Positions 8,377 through 16,907 of a stretch of DNA of 64,000 bases are shown piece after piece. Both the position numbers and the translations under genes were made by a program. Each line of letters starts with the position of its first letter. Position 1 is the first letter of the stretch. The stretch lies in assembly GCF_011064615.1 (NCBI RefSeq), contig NZ_JAALJH010000007.1:119710-183709 (forward strand). Direction: 5' to 3'. Source of the stretch: Aquisphaera insulae (GTDB lineage: Bacteria; Planctomycetota; Planctomycetia; Isosphaerales; Isosphaeraceae). A model generated the notes under the pieces. The model saw only the letters and a program-made list of their open reading frames with translations. It did not search any database and had not been told where the DNA came from.

Positions 8377-10518
8377 ATGGTCGGCAGCTTCGACTTCGAT
8401 CCGTTCGCCGCTCCGCTGGCGAGCCCCGCGGCGACCGTGGGGGTCTTCCGCTACGACCCCTCACGGTCGGGGGACCAGTGCTTCTCGCTGGTGCCGAACG
8501 TCCGCTGTGAGTCGATCCAGCATCGCGAGGGGCCGGAGCCCCCGGTGGCCAGGTTCCGTTACACCCTGGACGACTCCGATCCCTCGTCGGACCTTCCCTC
8601 CCAGTTCGAGCTGCTCTGGCCTATGGGCGCCCAAGGGCCGTACGTCGTGCGGAATGACGAGAGGATCGTCGTGCTGGCGAACACGCCGTGGGGAGGGATC
8701 CGGATCCTATTCGACGGGTTCGTCCAGGTGCCGTCCGTTGCTCTCAGCCCCAGTTCGCAGGACGTGTCATTCCTCGCCGTCGGCGCCGCGATCCGCGCGT
8801 GGGATACACCTATTGGTGGTCGTCTCGAACGCCACGCCGACGATCCCAACGGCGGGGACATGGTCTCGGTTGACCTGCCGACACGCTTCAATCCCGACGG
8901 CCAACCGAACTGCACTCCGGACGGTCGGGACGCCTTGAACTCGGATCCGTCAAAGCGATACCCCGTTTTCCTCGACCCGAACCTCCGGCGAGATCCCGAC
9001 CCTCGAACGTTCTGGACTCTCGGGAAATTCGCCCGCTACATCCTCGCCGTGCACAATGACGGCGCTTTCATCAAGAATCCGGACTTCGGGCCGATCGATG
9101 CGCTGCTCCAGGCTCGCCAGCCGCGTCAGGGGGCGGGTTTCATCGACATCACTCAATCCAGAGATTATGAATCCGAGGATGTAATTGTCCGAGACTTCGA
9201 CGCGACGAACATGGCGTGGCCGGAGGCGCTCGCCGTGCAGTTGGGCTACGCCGGCTTCGGCATGAGGTTCGTAACGACTCAGGATGACGAGGGCGCCCCT
9301 CGCACCGAGCTGGAATTCTACCGGAAAGATGCAGGCGACCAGCCTGCCGCGCGAGACCTGGAGCTGCCGGTCCGTGGCTCCGAACTTGACCCGGCCCGTT
9401 GCAACGTCGCCTCGCTCCATTTGTCTCGCGATGCCAGGTCGATCGTCAACGCGATTTCGGTCGAGACGCCGCCCCGGAGAGTCGAGGTCTCCGTCGTGCT
9501 GGCGGCGGGCTTCTCGCCCGCCGCGGGCGACGAGTTGGCGGCCAGTCGGGTCCGATTCCTCCGCGCCAATCTGTCGATGGCCGACGGCGACATCCGCCGA
9601 AAGTACCGCGTGTATGTCGCGGACGAGGCCGGCGATGGCCATTGGGATGGCTCTTCGGGCCGATGGGTCACGTCTCCGCTCGACCTCTCGGCGATCTTCC
9701 CGCCCCGTGACCGCAACCGACCTTCCTATGTTCGGAGGCTGCGGCCCGGCTCGATGACGCTCGTGTCGAGGGATTCCACGGGCCGTCCGCTCCGCGCCCA
9801 GCTTGCGTTCTCTCGCGACTACACGGGCGCGTCGCCCGGCCTGTGGGACGGCTCGGGGACCTGGCAGCCGATCGCCGGCGCCTGGGAGCTGCTGGAAGAC
9901 CGGCTGGGCATCCTGGTGACGGCGGAGGATCCGGAAGCCTGGCCAATCGGCGAGTACACCGGCTTGAATCCTCAGGAGTCGAGCCGGACGCTGCGAGGGA
10001 TCTCCAGCCAGTCCAATCCGTCGGCCCCGAACACTCGCTTCGTGCTTCGTCTGACCACCGTCATCGACGACGACCTGATGCTCCCGGCCGTGAATGCCCC
10101 ACGGCCGGCTTCGCCCACGACGTTCACCCTTCGGCGGCGGGTCGACGCGCGCGACCACTTCCGGATGGAGTCGATTGCCGCGCGGTCGGCGTACAACCCG
10201 AGCCAGACGCCAGTCGTCGTCCGAGACGACACCGACCTCGCCCTGGCCCATGCTCGCCAGCTTCAGGCCGCTCATGAATTCCCCCCGCTGGCCGGCAGCG
10301 TGACCGTGCCTAGCTTGTTGACCGCCTTCCGCGTCGGCGATCGAATCGGTCGGATCAACGGTCGAGACATTTCATTCCAGACCAACCTTGGCGAAGGACA
10401 GGGCGAGTCACCGGTCTATCCCGTCGTCGTCTCGCTGACCTGGGACTTCACCGGTCAGAGGCAGGCGACGGTCATGGAACTCGCCGATCGTCGTCCCGAG
10501 GCCACCGGGCTGGCGTGA
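8377..10518 (+). CDS. Large tail hub/baseplate-like protein
   Basis: A 713-residue protein starting at ATG 8377, 40 bases after the fibre-like gene. It has a mixed alpha/beta sequence with no signal peptide. The first third and the C-terminal third (TVPSLLTAFRVGDRIGRING and VYPVVVSLTWDFTGQRQATV) resemble the beta domains of tail hub or tail-tip proteins that contact the inner tube and bound ligands. Its size and place late in the tail module support a hub or Tal-like role. No peptidase or lysozyme motif was seen. Function inferred. Confidence 0.55.
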   Translation: MVGSFDFDPFAAPLASPAATVGVFRYDPSRSGDQCFSLVPNVRCESIQHREGPEPPVARFRYTLDDSDPSSDLPSQFELLWPMGAQGPYVVRNDERIVVLANTPWGGIRILFDGFVQVPSVALSPSSQDVSFLAVGAAIRAWDTPIGGRLERHADDPNGGDMVSVDLPTRFNPDGQPNCTPDGRDALNSDPSKRYPVFLDPNLRRDPDPRTFWTLGKFARYILAVHNDGAFIKNPDFGPIDALLQARQPRQGAGFIDITQSRDYESEDVIVRDFDATNMAWPEALAVQLGYAGFGMRFVTTQDDEGAPRTELEFYRKDAGDQPAARDLELPVRGSELDPARCNVASLHLSRDARSIVNAISVETPPRRVEVSVVLAAGFSPAAGDELAASRVRFLRANLSMADGDIRRKYRVYVADEAGDGHWDGSSGRWVTSPLDLSAIFPPRDRNRPSYVRRLRPGSMTLVSRDSTGRPLRAQLAFSRDYTGASPGLWDGSGTWQPIAGAWELLEDRLGILVTAEDPEAWPIGEYTGLNPQESSRTLRGISSQSNPSAPNTRFVLRLTTVIDDDLMLPAVNAPRPASPTTFTLRRRVDARDHFRMESIAARSAYNPSQTPVVVRDDTDLALAHARQLQAAHEFPPLAGSVTVPSLLTAFRVGDRIGRINGRDISFQTNLGEGQGESPVYPVVVSLTWDFTGQRQATVMELADRRPEATGLA

Positions 10519-10557
10519 TCGAACCCGGCTTGCTCCCCTGGATCAAGGGCCGATCCC

Positions 10558-10884
10558 ATGACCGACGGCAGAATCCTCCGCGACCGGCAGTCCGAGAGGC
10601 TTGCAACCTCCGATCGCCTGGCCTCCCACGCCGAGCTCGGCTCGGTCGCCATTCTCGGCCAGACCAAGCTCGTCGCCAGCTATCCGACGAAGGTCCAGGC
10701 GTTCTTCGCGTGCTCGCCCATGGAAGTGGACGGGGCGGAATCCGAAGGGGCCATCGCAACCTTTGCGATCGACGCCTCGAGGACGATCTACGCATTGAAC
10801 CTGGGCACTCAGATACCCCCCGTTGGCAGTCAGGTCATCCTCCATTCCTGCGGCGGGCGCTGGACCTTCCGCTACGATGGCTGA
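10558..10884 (+). CDS. Small tail-module protein, paralogue of the next gene
   Basis: A 108-residue protein, ATG 10558, placed 39 bases after the hub-like gene. Its C-terminal half (ATFAIDASRTIYALNLGTQI then GSQVILHSCGGRW) aligns with residues in the next gene (ASFSADTTRTIPVVMIGSRV then GDLVMALSIGGRW), so the two arose by duplication. It has one helix near the N-terminus and is otherwise beta-like. No family was recognised; a small OB-like or baseplate accessory fold is possible. Confidence 0.6.
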   Translation: MTDGRILRDRQSERLATSDRLASHAELGSVAILGQTKLVASYPTKVQAFFACSPMEVDGAESEGAIATFAIDASRTIYALNLGTQIPPVGSQVILHSCGGRWTFRYDG

Positions 10885-10940
10885 GGGATACCCGCGTCGG
10901 CGCCCTTCTCCCCTCTTCCTTTCGCTTCGATTCGAGATTG

Positions 10941-11651
10941 ATGAGAGATCATACCTTTCAACGACTCGCGAGACTTCGCGACGAGGCGATCCGCGCCCGC
11001 GCTTCCGACGGGGTCACCGTCGCGGTTGGCGGGCACCCCCGATTCGTCGGGCAGGTGGCCAGCGGGGGGGCGATCCCTTCGAGCACGAAGAAGGTGTTCC
11101 TCGTCCATCCCGTGACGCTCGATGGGCCCGAGCGGGAGGGGGGGATTGCATCCTTCTCCGCGGACACGACGCGCACGATACCCGTGGTGATGATCGGCTC
11201 GCGCGTCCCAGCGGCCGGCGACCTCGTCATGGCGCTCTCGATAGGCGGGCGCTGGGTCGCGAATTCCGGGGCCTCGTCGCTCTTGAGCTGCTCGCCATGT
11301 TCCTTGCCCCGCAAGAACCTCGTCGTCTCGTGGACCAATAGCCAGCTCGGGAATGGCTCGACCCCCCTGGTCTTCAACGCCCCTTCGAACTGGACATCGG
11401 CCTGCACCCAGCAATTGCGCTTCTACCTCGCTTGCTCGGCGTCGCTGATTCAGTTCGGGGTGAAGTTCTTCCTCAACGGTTCATGCCTGGGCGAACCGTC
11501 GCAGACGTGCGCGAGCCCGGGCTTGAACCCCCAGGCCCTCGTGCTGGATTCCTGGTCGTGCAGCCCGCTCTATCTGCATTACAGGGCGACCGCTGCAGCC
11601 TGCACGGCACTATCGAACAGGGGCTATACCGCCTTCACGATCACGGCCTGA
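10941..11651 (+). CDS. Tail-module protein with duplicated N-domain and Cys-rich C-domain
   Basis: A 236-residue protein. The ATG at 10941 is chosen because the longer upstream frame overlaps the previous gene. The first 110 residues are related to the whole of the preceding small protein. The remaining residues contain many cysteines in a beta-rich context (SSLLSCSPCSLPRKNLVV, CTQQLRFYLACSASL, CLGEPSQTC) and several aromatic strands, suggesting a disulphide-stabilised or receptor-binding domain displayed outside the cell. Function unknown. Confidence 0.6.
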   Translation: MRDHTFQRLARLRDEAIRARASDGVTVAVGGHPRFVGQVASGGAIPSSTKKVFLVHPVTLDGPEREGGIASFSADTTRTIPVVMIGSRVPAAGDLVMALSIGGRWVANSGASSLLSCSPCSLPRKNLVVSWTNSQLGNGSTPLVFNAPSNWTSACTQQLRFYLACSASLIQFGVKFFLNGSCLGEPSQTCASPGLNPQALVLDSWSCSPLYLHYRATAAACTALSNRGYTAFTITA

Positions 11652-11654
11652 TCC

Positions 11655-12107
11655 GTGACGCCGCCCCGGAACCGGCCCCTTCGCCTCGAACCTGCCGAAG
11701 CTCCCCCCGAGATGTCCAGGCTACTCGACGAGTCTCGTTGTGACGGATGCCCCGTGGCCCCGGGGGTACCCTGTGAGGGGACACGCGCCCGGCGCCTGTG
11801 CGAGTTGGCGAGCCCGGAGCATCCCGACTACGACTCGGCGTATCGGGATCTCCTCCTGAGCCTCGCTAGGCCCGAATCCGCTCCCGCGACGCACGGGCCG
11901 ATCGATGTCCCCTCACGGCCCACTCCGGCCGAAGTCCTCGCCCAGTTGCGTCGCCTCGAAGCCTGCCCCAACCGCGCCGAGCTACTCGACTGCGGCTGCG
12001 GTGGCCTGGCTCGATGCGCGCTGGGCAGGGGACGTGAAGGCCTTGTCAATCATCAGGATTGCCTCGACTGCCTGCGCGGCATGACGGCCCTTAGCGATCC
12101 CCGTTGA
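11655..12107 (+). CDS. Small Cys-rich hypothetical protein
   Basis: A 150-residue protein starting at GTG 11655, four bases after the previous stop. It has two cysteine clusters: CDGCPVAPGVPCEG near residue 30 and CGCGGLARC with CLDCLRG near the end. The spacing resembles metal-binding knuckles but fits no family I know. The four-base spacing suggests cotranslation with the tail module. Function unknown. Confidence 0.55.
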   Translation: MTPPRNRPLRLEPAEAPPEMSRLLDESRCDGCPVAPGVPCEGTRARRLCELASPEHPDYDSAYRDLLLSLARPESAPATHGPIDVPSRPTPAEVLAQLRRLEACPNRAELLDCGCGGLARCALGRGREGLVNHQDCLDCLRGMTALSDPR

Positions 12108-12173
12108 TGACCCAGAGGCCCCGCCTGCCGCGTGCCTCGGCCTGTTTTCCGACCCCTCGTTTGGAGCGCCTCG

Positions 12174-12482
12174 ATGAAGTCACCCCGCCCGGACGAATCC
12201 CCGGAATCCCTCGGCAATGCGGACGATGCGAGCCCCGATCATGATGGGGGGCCATTCCCGTCCGCCGAGGACGAATTCGTGATCTCGGTCGCCGACGTGC
12301 CATCCGACCCGGATATCCCCAATCGGCTCTGGATCAAGGCGATCGTGCCCTTGCTTCAGCTTCGTTCGGTGGAGGATGTCCCTGCGGGGAGAGTGGGGTT
12401 CGCGTTCGACCAGATGCAGATTGCGGCCTGTGAACGCCTCTCCCGGATCCTCCGGTCGGATCTCGACGCACTCCCCGACTGA
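12174..12482 (+). CDS. Small acidic hypothetical protein
   Basis: A 102-residue protein starting at ATG 12174, preceded by TTGGAG. The first 45 residues are rich in Asp, Glu, Ser and Pro and probably disordered; the second half holds a predicted helix (RVGFAFDQMQIAACERLSRI). It is the last close-packed gene of the left block. No family is recognised. Confidence 0.5.
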   Translation: MKSPRPDESPESLGNADDASPDHDGGPFPSAEDEFVISVADVPSDPDIPNRLWIKAIVPLLQLRSVEDVPAGRVGFAFDQMQIAACERLSRILRSDLDALPD

Positions 12483-12556
12483 TCCGCGCGGGAGGCCGGA
12501 AGCGCGTCCGGTTGGACGCTCGGATCGGGCGTCATGCCCGCGCCCGATGATCCTTG

Positions 12557-12577
12557 CCGCGAGCGATTCGCTCGCGG
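12557..12577 (+). terminator. Hairpin after the tail-module block
   Basis: CCGCGAGCGA and TCGCTCGCGG form a near-perfect 10-bp stem around one base. A run of seven T follows about 17 bases later, too far for a standard intrinsic terminator. It lies 75 bases after the last gene of the left block, so ending that transcript is its likeliest role. Confidence 0.35.
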
Positions 12578-12621
12578 ATTTGGGATAGCCCCGGTTTTTT
12601 TCCATTTTGGTGAAACTCAAC

Positions 12622-12637
12622 ATCCCGAATTCGGGAT
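12622..12637. promoter_or_regulatory. 16-bp palindrome nested in a wider inverted repeat
   Basis: ATCCCGAATTCGGGAT is a perfect palindrome. It is bracketed by ACTCAA (12615-12620) and TTGAGT (12642-12647), which are also inverted relative to each other. It lies in a locally AT-richer gap about 140 bases before the next gene. It could be an operator for a dimeric regulator. Confidence 0.35.
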
Positions 12638-12779
12638 TGTATTGAGTAAAGCCTGCGAGAAAACGGGGGCCGCAGAGAGGAGAGGATCGAGGCGGGGCCG
12701 AGTCCGGCCCGTTCCTCTCGCCGTGTCGGCCCTCCGGAAAGAGGGCCAGCTACCAACTCCAAGAAAGGAGCGAAGAGGA

Positions 12780-12998
12780 ATGTGTCGTCGATTTGTCTTC
12801 GAGGGCCTGGCGTCGTTTGAAGGGCTCGAGCATAGGCTCAGCATGAGCGGGCTATTCGCGGGCGTCACGGACCCCAAGACCCCCGCCGATGAGGATCCGG
12901 CGCCGAAGCCCGAGCCGGATCCGGGGCCGCTGCCGACCGACGAGCCGCCGATCCTCATCCCGCCCCTGCCGCCGTCCGGACCCGTCGGGCCCGGCTGA
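12780..12998 (+). CDS. Mini-protein with LEPR-XLL-like N-terminus and Pro-rich tail
   Basis: A 72-residue protein, ATG 12780, with AAAGGAG and GAAGAGGA upstream. The N-terminal segment FEGLASFEGLEHRLSMSG resembles the LEPR-XLL segment found at the start of many large planctomycete surface proteins; compare LEVLESRQLLST in the protein at 19868. The rest is almost only Pro, Asp, Glu and Gly. It is either a very small exported protein or the remnant of a larger surface protein. The ribosome binding site favours a real gene. Confidence 0.5.
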   Translation: MCRRFVFEGLASFEGLEHRLSMSGLFAGVTDPKTPADEDPAPKPEPDPGPLPTDEPPILIPPLPPSGPVGPG

Positions 12999-13017
12999 GC
13001 GGAGAGCCCTGCTTCGA

Positions 13018-13050
13018 CCCCGATCGGTCTAGCCCGTCGGCCGATCGGGG
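13018..13050 (+). terminator. 10-bp stem-loop after the mini-protein gene
   Basis: CCCCGATCGG pairs perfectly with CCGATCGGGG across a 13-base loop, starting 20 bases after the stop at 12998. No T-run follows, as is common for GC-rich hairpins in this window. Confidence 0.4.
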
Positions 13051-13251
13051 AGGGCCTCCCATCCGTCATCCCGGGGGGCTGGGGCCGGCCCCGAGGTCGG
13101 ACGGGCCGCGACGGTCCTGGGGGTGTCTTCCCGCATTAGGGAATTTCGGCCCGAAGTCAACGGGATCGAGGTCGACTCGCACATCGAATCGCGGCCGCAC
13201 AGCGGCGAGGCGTCGGATCGCGCCTCCGCGGCCGCGGGGGGGACTTCAGAC

Positions 13252-14010
13252 ATGGCGACTTACTCGATCGTTCATAGGTGGAGCAGGACTCCTCTCCTGC
13301 TCGTCGAGGCCGGATCTCCGCCCCGTGCCATCGAACTGGCCGCAGCCAGGCGAGTCCCGCTCCCGTACGCTGACCTGAGGGGACTGGTCGCACCGGGGGC
13401 TTTCCTGGCGGCCCTGGATCTGCGGGGGGGGGACCTGTCGCATGCCGTCCTCTCCGGAGTCGACCTCTCGGGGGCCGACCTGCGGACCGCCAGGCTCTCG
13501 CGGACTTACCTCCAGGAGGCGGATCTCCGCGGCGCCGACCTCCGACAGGCCGACCTCCGACAGGCCGACCTCCGCGCCACGAGGCTCGACGGTGCTCGAC
13601 TGGCCGGGGCGGACCTCCGCGGTTCGCTCTTCTACGGGGCGAAGCTCGACGGCGCCATGCTCGATTGGCGGTGGGGCTGCATCCCCCGCGAGCTGATCCG
13701 CCAGGCGGACTGGGCCGCCGGCCGTCGAGGTAGCCCGGAAGCCGACCCCGCCGGAGACGACGAGCGGCCTTTCGCCTGGCTCAAGGCGATCCTGGCCGAT
13801 CGCGAGCACGCGGATCGCGCGATCGCCATCCTCGGGCCGTTCATCCGTCCGGGGGACAATTCGCCTCCCATCCTGCGGGCGCTCGCCCTCGTCGCAGGAC
13901 CCGCGACCCCTCCCATCGCCGGAGAGTGTCGAGCGTCCAACGCTCCCATGCTCTGGACCTCTCTCTCCCACCCGCGCGGGAGTATGCGGCGATCAGCCCG
14001 TTGCCCCTGA
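13252..14010 (+). CDS. Pentapeptide-repeat protein
   Basis: A 252-residue protein from ATG 13252; the frame extends upstream to 13123 but that part is not protein-like. Residues about 40-140 are tandem A(D/N)LxX-type pentapeptides (ADLRG, ADLRQ, ADLRQ, ADLRA, ADLRG) and should form a right-handed quadrilateral beta helix. The C-terminal third is helical (FAWLKAILADREHADRAIAI). Pentapeptide proteins act in many roles, such as DNA mimicry or protein scaffolding, so the job cannot be named. The last 25 residues look unrelated to the rest and could follow a frameshift. Confidence 0.75.
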   Translation: MATYSIVHRWSRTPLLLVEAGSPPRAIELAAARRVPLPYADLRGLVAPGAFLAALDLRGGDLSHAVLSGVDLSGADLRTARLSRTYLQEADLRGADLRQADLRQADLRATRLDGARLAGADLRGSLFYGAKLDGAMLDWRWGCIPRELIRQADWAAGRRGSPEADPAGDDERPFAWLKAILADREHADRAIAILGPFIRPGDNSPPILRALALVAGPATPPIAGECRASNAPMLWTSLSHPRGSMRRSARCP

Positions 14011-14172
14011 GCGGGCCCGCGTCCTTCTCACTCCACGGATCGAGGAGCGTGCCCCATCCTTGGCGCCCGGGCGGCGTCTACGCCCGGGGTGCGCGCCTCG
14101 CCCGCAACGACATCCACCGGGTCCACGACAGAGATCAAGCTCCTCGGCCCTTCGCTGGGAGGTTCCATCGCC

Positions 14173-14694
14173 ATGAAGCCAGAAGCACGTTCCGGTCGCG
14201 AAGACGACAAGGCCACCGCATCCTCGGAGCGGGAGGCTCAACCAGATATTCTGCCCTTCCGGAAGTGTGATCCGTCTGCACGGCCCAGGGCATACCCCCG
14301 CAAGGACAGCTCGGCGGTAAGGGCCCTGGCGATGCTCTCACTCCTTCCCGTGACCGAGATCCCTGTCCCTCGCGTCCATGTCGGGGGCCGCCAGTCGGAT
14401 GGATCCCTCCGCGTCCTCGACCGGCCGTCGGGGGAGTCGGTGGTGGTCTACACGCCCTGCTTCACCCAGCAATTCCATTCCGGCCATCGCGCTGGCAAGT
14501 GGTACGTCCGCAAGTTGACTCACGTGGGTGTGATCCCGCGGAGCCGTCCGTACCCAACGGCGAAGGCGGCCGTGGAAGCGGTCGAGGCGGGACGATGGGC
14601 CCTGGCTCCCGCGGCCTCGCCGTCGCGCGGCCTGGCCCGAACATCAAGTTCGTCCTGGTCATCCCCGGACGACCATCGCGATTTGCCTGCCTGA
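14173..14694 (+). CDS. Hypothetical protein
   Basis: A 173-residue protein. ATG 14173 is preferred because GGGAGG lies upstream and the upstream extension is not protein-like. The central part (VRALAMLSLLPVTEIPVPRV, VVVYTPCFTQQFHSGHRAGK) is a plausible alpha/beta fold; the ends are Ser/Arg-rich. It lies 85 bases before the sigma factor gene. No family recognised. Confidence 0.5.
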   Translation: MKPEARSGREDDKATASSEREAQPDILPFRKCDPSARPRAYPRKDSSAVRALAMLSLLPVTEIPVPRVHVGGRQSDGSLRVLDRPSGESVVVYTPCFTQQFHSGHRAGKWYVRKLTHVGVIPRSRPYPTAKAAVEAVEAGRWALAPAASPSRGLARTSSSSWSSPDDHRDLPA

Positions 14695-14779
14695 GGCCGT
14701 TCCGATTTCCCGCGTCCCCTGACCTCGCCTTGCGTGATCCACATCGTCGTGACGACGCACTTGCTTCAGAGGTAGTATC

Positions 14780-15811
14780 ATGACCGCCTTGCTTTGCATC
14801 CATGCTGCGGTTGGCGAGCGCCGGGGCCTGCGAACGAAGGAAGCCCCCCGGCGTGCGGGACCGCCCGTCGGTCGAGGAAGGGCCGTTCCTGATGGTCCCG
14901 ATCTCCTCGATGTCCACGAGGAGCGGGCGCTGGCCGCCCGCGTCAAGGCCGGAGATCATGAGGCTCGCGATGCCCTCGTCACCGCCAATCTGGGCCTGGT
15001 CGTCCATGCCATCCGAGGTTTCCATTGCCCCGGCATGACGGCCGAGGATCTCCGCCAGGAAGGCGTATGCGGCCTGATCCGTGCCGCCGAACTCTATGAT
15101 CCCGAGCGATACGAGACCCGATTTGGTCCCTATGCCGCCTCCTGGATCCGGCGCTATGTGCAGCGGGCCGCCGGCGAGAACTTCTCGCTGATTCGTCTGC
15201 CTCGATACCTGGTGGGATTGCATGGCCGATGTCGACGGGTCCTGGCGCAGTCGGGGCTCGACGCGGCCGAGGCCGGGGTGTCTCACGCGGGGGACAACGA
15301 GGCTTCAGGGGAAGCCGAACGCGGGGATGAAGGCGAGCGGAGCAGGGGCCTGGCAGAGCTCGCGAGCCAATTGCAGCTTTCGGCGCGACGGCTTCGAAGC
15401 GTCGTCTCCGCGATCAAGACGCAGACGGGGTGGTCGATCGTGGAAGAGGGCGAGTCGAGCGCCTTGGAAGAATCGGCCGTCGATCCGCGCCGCCCCGATC
15501 AGGAGCTGGAGAAGGCCGAGACGGCGACCCAGCTCCGGAAGGCGATTCGGTCTCTCACCCGGCTCGAGGCCCGCGTCGTGAACTGCCGATTCGGCCTCAA
15601 TGGTCGTCGTCCCCGGGCGACGCGAGGCGGGGTCGGAACGGTTACCGTCACGAAGTTCTGTGAGATGAGCCGGATACTCGGCATCAGCCCTGTCCGGGCG
15701 CGTAAGATCCTGCATCGGGCACTCGGGAAGCTGCGTGAGAACCTGGAGTTGACCCTCGATGAGGACGATCCGCGTCCCGGGGTGCCGGGATCGTCCCTTT
15801 CCATGTCCTGA
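14780..15811 (+). CDS. RNA polymerase sigma-70 family factor (primary-like)
   Basis: A 343-residue sigma factor, ATG 14780, with AGAGG seven bases upstream. Region 1.2/2 is clear (ALVTANLGLVVHAIRGFHCP, then DLRQEGVCGLIRAAELYDPE and SWIRRYVQRAAGENFSLIRL), with the core-binding and -10-recognition helices. Region 4 near the end (SRILGISPVRARKILHRALG) is the -35-binding helix-turn-helix, with an extra Arg/Gly-rich insertion before it. Region 3 is weak. It follows the tail block on the same strand and could drive late transcription of that block, or be an ordinary host sigma factor. Confidence 0.85.
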   Translation: MTALLCIHAAVGERRGLRTKEAPRRAGPPVGRGRAVPDGPDLLDVHEERALAARVKAGDHEARDALVTANLGLVVHAIRGFHCPGMTAEDLRQEGVCGLIRAAELYDPERYETRFGPYAASWIRRYVQRAAGENFSLIRLPRYLVGLHGRCRRVLAQSGLDAAEAGVSHAGDNEASGEAERGDEGERSRGLAELASQLQLSARRLRSVVSAIKTQTGWSIVEEGESSALEESAVDPRRPDQELEKAETATQLRKAIRSLTRLEARVVNCRFGLNGRRPRATRGGVGTVTVTKFCEMSRILGISPVRARKILHRALGKLRENLELTLDEDDPRPGVPGSSLSMS

Positions 15812-16907
15812 TCCGAAGCTTGAACGAGACGAGTCCGCATCGTTGCGGGACGAGCCCGCCCGATCCCAGGGACCTTGCGAGCGCCCCATGCCGGCGCCGC
15901 GTTGCCCTCAAGATCGGGCGGGCTCGTTCTGTTTGGTCGCTCATATCCGTGTGAGACAAAGCGATGCGATCCAGTGGCCATTGCGTGGTCGCCATGGCGC
16001 CACAACGCAGGACGTCCTGGAGGAGGCACGCTTGATTGGTTGTGTGCACGCAATTGTCATTCGAAGTCTGTCACGCATGCTTGATCGCGTTTTTGGGATA
16101 TAGATCTGGATGATTGAGGGATCGGGGCGACTAAGTGACGATTTTTCGCATCATCGGCCATCCGGATGGAGGCCAGATGTTGATTTTCCTCAATACCCTC
16201 AATCTTGGTTTGATCTCCACCGTTCCAAAAGCTAAAAGTGAGTTCGTGAACGAGGGGAGCCGGTATCACCCGGTTTCTCGGGGCTGACGGCTGTTTCCCA
16301 TGTCCGAAGGGGTCATCAAGGGAGATAAGTAGGCGATTCTCTCGACTTTTCCACGCTAAGCCGGCTGCGGTGAGTTGAGGGGAACGTCGGTCAGCCTGAG
16401 TGGTTGGGCATCTTTTTGTCGTTGACAGGGTGGGCCGGAACCATCACCATGATGCCGATCTCGCCTTCGGGCGATGAAAGGACTTCCTCGGAAGTGGTGG
16501 TGAAGCCAGGAAGTTCGCGAACGGGCTCGAGACGAGCGTCGGCCCGGCGGACTTCTCACGGAAGCGAGAATACGGACGCCAGCTCGACGTCCCGTCAATC
16601 ATTGCCGCGAAGGGGCCACTCTCTCCCCGGGCCAGAATCAGCCGAACGACGGACCAGGATTCGTTGCACCAGGGCTATCCACCAGCCGTCCGATTTGGTG
16701 GCTTCATTCGTCTAGCTGTCCTCAGCCAGGTCATGCTCGGCGGATGAACCCGGCCACCGCTTCCGAGACTCAAGCAACGCACGATCCGATTGGTCTATTG
16801 TTTCGGGGCCTGGGCATCCAGGCGGTTGACCTCAGCCATCAATCGCTCAACCTCGCGGCCAGGATGGTCATTCTTCCCAAGGATCAAGAATTCCGGAGGT
16901 TCATTTC
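15812..16907. other. 1.1-kb region without a convincing gene
   Basis: Apart from an inverted repeat just after the sigma gene, nothing could be supported here. The sequence is AT-richer than its surroundings, open frames are short and without ribosome binding sites, and no tRNA fold was found. It separates the sigma/phage-like block from host-type genes, so it could hold a boundary or attachment site. Confidence 0.5.
15850..15927 (+). terminator. Long inverted repeat after the sigma factor gene
   Basis: ACGAGCCCGCCCGATC (15850-15865) and GATCGGGCGGGCTCGT (15912-15927) are perfect inverse complements, separated by 46 bases and followed by TCTGTTT. It begins 39 bases after the sigma gene stop. 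Likely a transcription end, although the loop is unusually long. Confidence 0.45.

Noticed and set aside
16404..16715. A 103-codon plus-strand frame in the 1.1-kb gap
   Set aside because: Its product is Ser/Arg-rich with no fold-like pattern or ribosome binding site, so the gap was left as gene-free.
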